A stretch of DNA of 64,000 nt from Streptomyces sp. ATexAB-D23 (GTDB taxonomy: Bacteria; Actinomycetota; Actinomycetes; Streptomycetales; Streptomycetaceae): assembly GCF_000373645.1 (NCBI RefSeq), contig NZ_KB892001.1, forward strand, positions 491,394 to 555,393, read 5' to 3'. This document shows, one piece after another, positions 63,375-64,000 of the stretch. How positions within the stretch are numbered: the stretch's first letter is position 1; every line of letters begins with the position of its first letter. Below the pieces are notes generated by a model, which was given only the letters and a program-made list of their open reading frames with translations, ran no database searches and had not been told where the DNA came from. The position numbers were made by a program, and so were the translations under genes.

Positions 63375-64000
63375 CGACGTACGCCTACGACCGAGCGGGG
63401 CGCCTCCTCGAAGCCGTGGGCCCGGAAAGCGAGATCCGCTACCAGTACGACCGCTCGGGCAGGACCAAGACGGAACTGGTCGACGGCCGTCCCGTCTCCT
63501 ACACGTACGACGCGCTGGGCCGCCGCACCCGGCGCACCACCCCCACCGGCCACGCCACCTGCTACGCCTACGGCCCCGACAGCCGCCCCCAGCACCTCAC
63601 CAGCGGCGGCCACCGCATCGACTTCACCCACGACGACGCCGGGCGCGAACTCACCCGCGCCTACGACGACGCGCTCACCATGACCTCCGCCCGGGACGAG
63701 ACCGGACGCCTCACCGCCCAGCACATCGACGCCGGACCCCGGCCCGTCAACAGCCGTACCTACACCTACCGCGCCGACGGCCACCTGACATCCATCGCCG
63801 ACCGGAAGTCCGGCACCCGCACCTTCGACCTCGACGCGGCAGGCCGCGTCACCGCCGTCCACGCCCAGAACTGGACCGAGCACTACGCCTACGACGACGC
63901 CGGCAACCAGACCTCCGCCACCTGGCCCTCCGCCCACCCCGGCACCGAGGCCACCGGCCCCCGCACCTACACCGGCACCACCCTCACCCGCGCCGGAGAC
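63023..64000 (+). CDS. RHS/YD-repeat protein, 5'-truncated and running off the window
   Basis: One frame is open from 63017 to the window edge and encodes a series of YD repeats: YTHFDLLAARTGPDGARYEFEHD, YDAAGRMVAETDFDGRTLTYE, YDRAGRLLEAVGPES, YDALGRRTRRTTPTG, DLDAAGRVTAV. Such repeats form a shell that encapsulates a C-terminal toxin in RHS proteins. An in-frame TGA at 63014 and the missing N-terminal domains show that the real 5' part is absent. GTG 63023 or 63050 are the only local starts. Whether the C-terminal toxin is intact lies outside the window. Confidence 0.7.
   Translation, partial: MVGAGGRGAVGGVSRFEYTHFDLLAARTGPDGARYEFEHDRALRLTRVTNPQGLAWNYVYDAAGRMVAETDFDGRTLTYELDAAGRLTARTDALGGTIAYERDPLGQILRKDVDGHVTTYAYDRAGRLLEAVGPESEIRYQYDRSGRTKTELVDGRPVSYTYDALGRRTRRTTPTGHATCYAYGPDSRPQHLTSGGHRIDFTHDDAGRELTRAYDDALTMTSARDETGRLTAQHIDAGPRPVNSRTYTYRADGHLTSIADRKSGTRTFDLDAAGRVTAVHAQNWTEHYAYDDAGNQTSATWPSAHPGTEATGPRTYTGTTLTRAGD

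Noticed and set aside
62735..63937. Minus-strand Gly/Val-rich frame over the RHS region
   Set aside because: It is antisense to the YD-repeat frame, whose repeats are unambiguous.
1..64000. tRNA, rRNA, CRISPR array, phage attachment site or replication origin
   Set aside because: I saw no cloverleaf-like genes, conserved rRNA segments, spaced direct repeats, integrase genes or DnaA-box clusters in the window.

Overview
The window is high-GC actinobacterial chromosome, almost certainly Streptomyces. The evidence is codon usage with G/C in third positions, GTG/TTG starts, frequent ATGA/GTGA overlaps, and a gene set (lipB-lipA, DUF4191, RDD, glnA, glnII, pullulanase, amylase, malEFG-malR, PAP2, glnE) whose order matches, from memory, the SCO219x-SCO223x part of the Streptomyces coelicolor core. 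No rRNA, tRNA, CRISPR array, replication origin or transposase gene was found.

Layout. 1-7.5 kb: housekeeping genes (DUF4240, GNAT, TIGR01777 epimerase-like, FAD oxidoreductase, an HTH-TPR regulator of NsdA type) and the lipoate pair lipB-lipA. 7.7-12 kb: small conserved genes, an inserted-looking glycosyltransferase, an RDD membrane protein, and glnA with a clear GlnR box. 12.1-19.2 kb: an accessory island with an XRE regulator plus GNAT on the minus strand, diverging from a lasso-peptide cluster: two small ORFs, a 46-residue precursor with core GQGGGQSEDKRRAYNC, an asparagine-synthetase-like cyclase, a B-type leader peptidase with an extra N-terminal domain, a GNAT acetyltransferase and an MFS exporter. 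I recognise this as an albusnodin-type (lysine-acetylated) lasso peptide locus. 19-27 kb: SulP transporter, VOC protein, MmpS-like protein, ArsC-like and Gfo/Idh-type enzymes, then a TROVE-like/vWA gene broken by a mobile element and overlapping an intact ARPP-2-like gene. 27-34 kb: glnII with a second GlnR box, a winged-helix protein, an MMPL transporter and a NarL-type two-component pair. 34-42.3 kb: GH29 fucosidase, MarR/AhpD pair, a predicted di-iron protein with a dedicated Fe-S flavoreductase and a TetR regulator, a tautomerase, and a STAND ATPase. 42.4-58.6 kb: starch/maltodextrin utilisation (1774-residue amylase-pullulanase, secreted alpha-amylase, malE-malF-malG-aglA-lacI operon, divergent malR). 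58.6-64 kb: PAP2 protein, glnE, then a truncated SseB-like gene running into an RHS-repeat gene that leaves the window.

A mobile thread runs through the accessory parts. Three identical 162-bp non-coding elements (8780-8941, 25547-25708, 33790-33951) have 25-bp terminal inverted repeats and a TA duplication within CTAG, the insertion signature of the IS630 family. Two copies landed exactly in TAG stop codons and turned them into TAA. The third split the vWA gene.

How the parts work together. glnA (with the adenylylation tyrosine at residue 397), glnII and glnE put the ammonium-assimilation enzymes, their GlnR control sites and the post-translational switch within about 52 kb. Secreted amylase and amylase-pullulanase would release maltodextrins, imported by MalEFG and hydrolysed by AglA, under two paralogous LacI-family repressors; palindromes of the CTTGCAAG type lie in front of aml, malE and malR.
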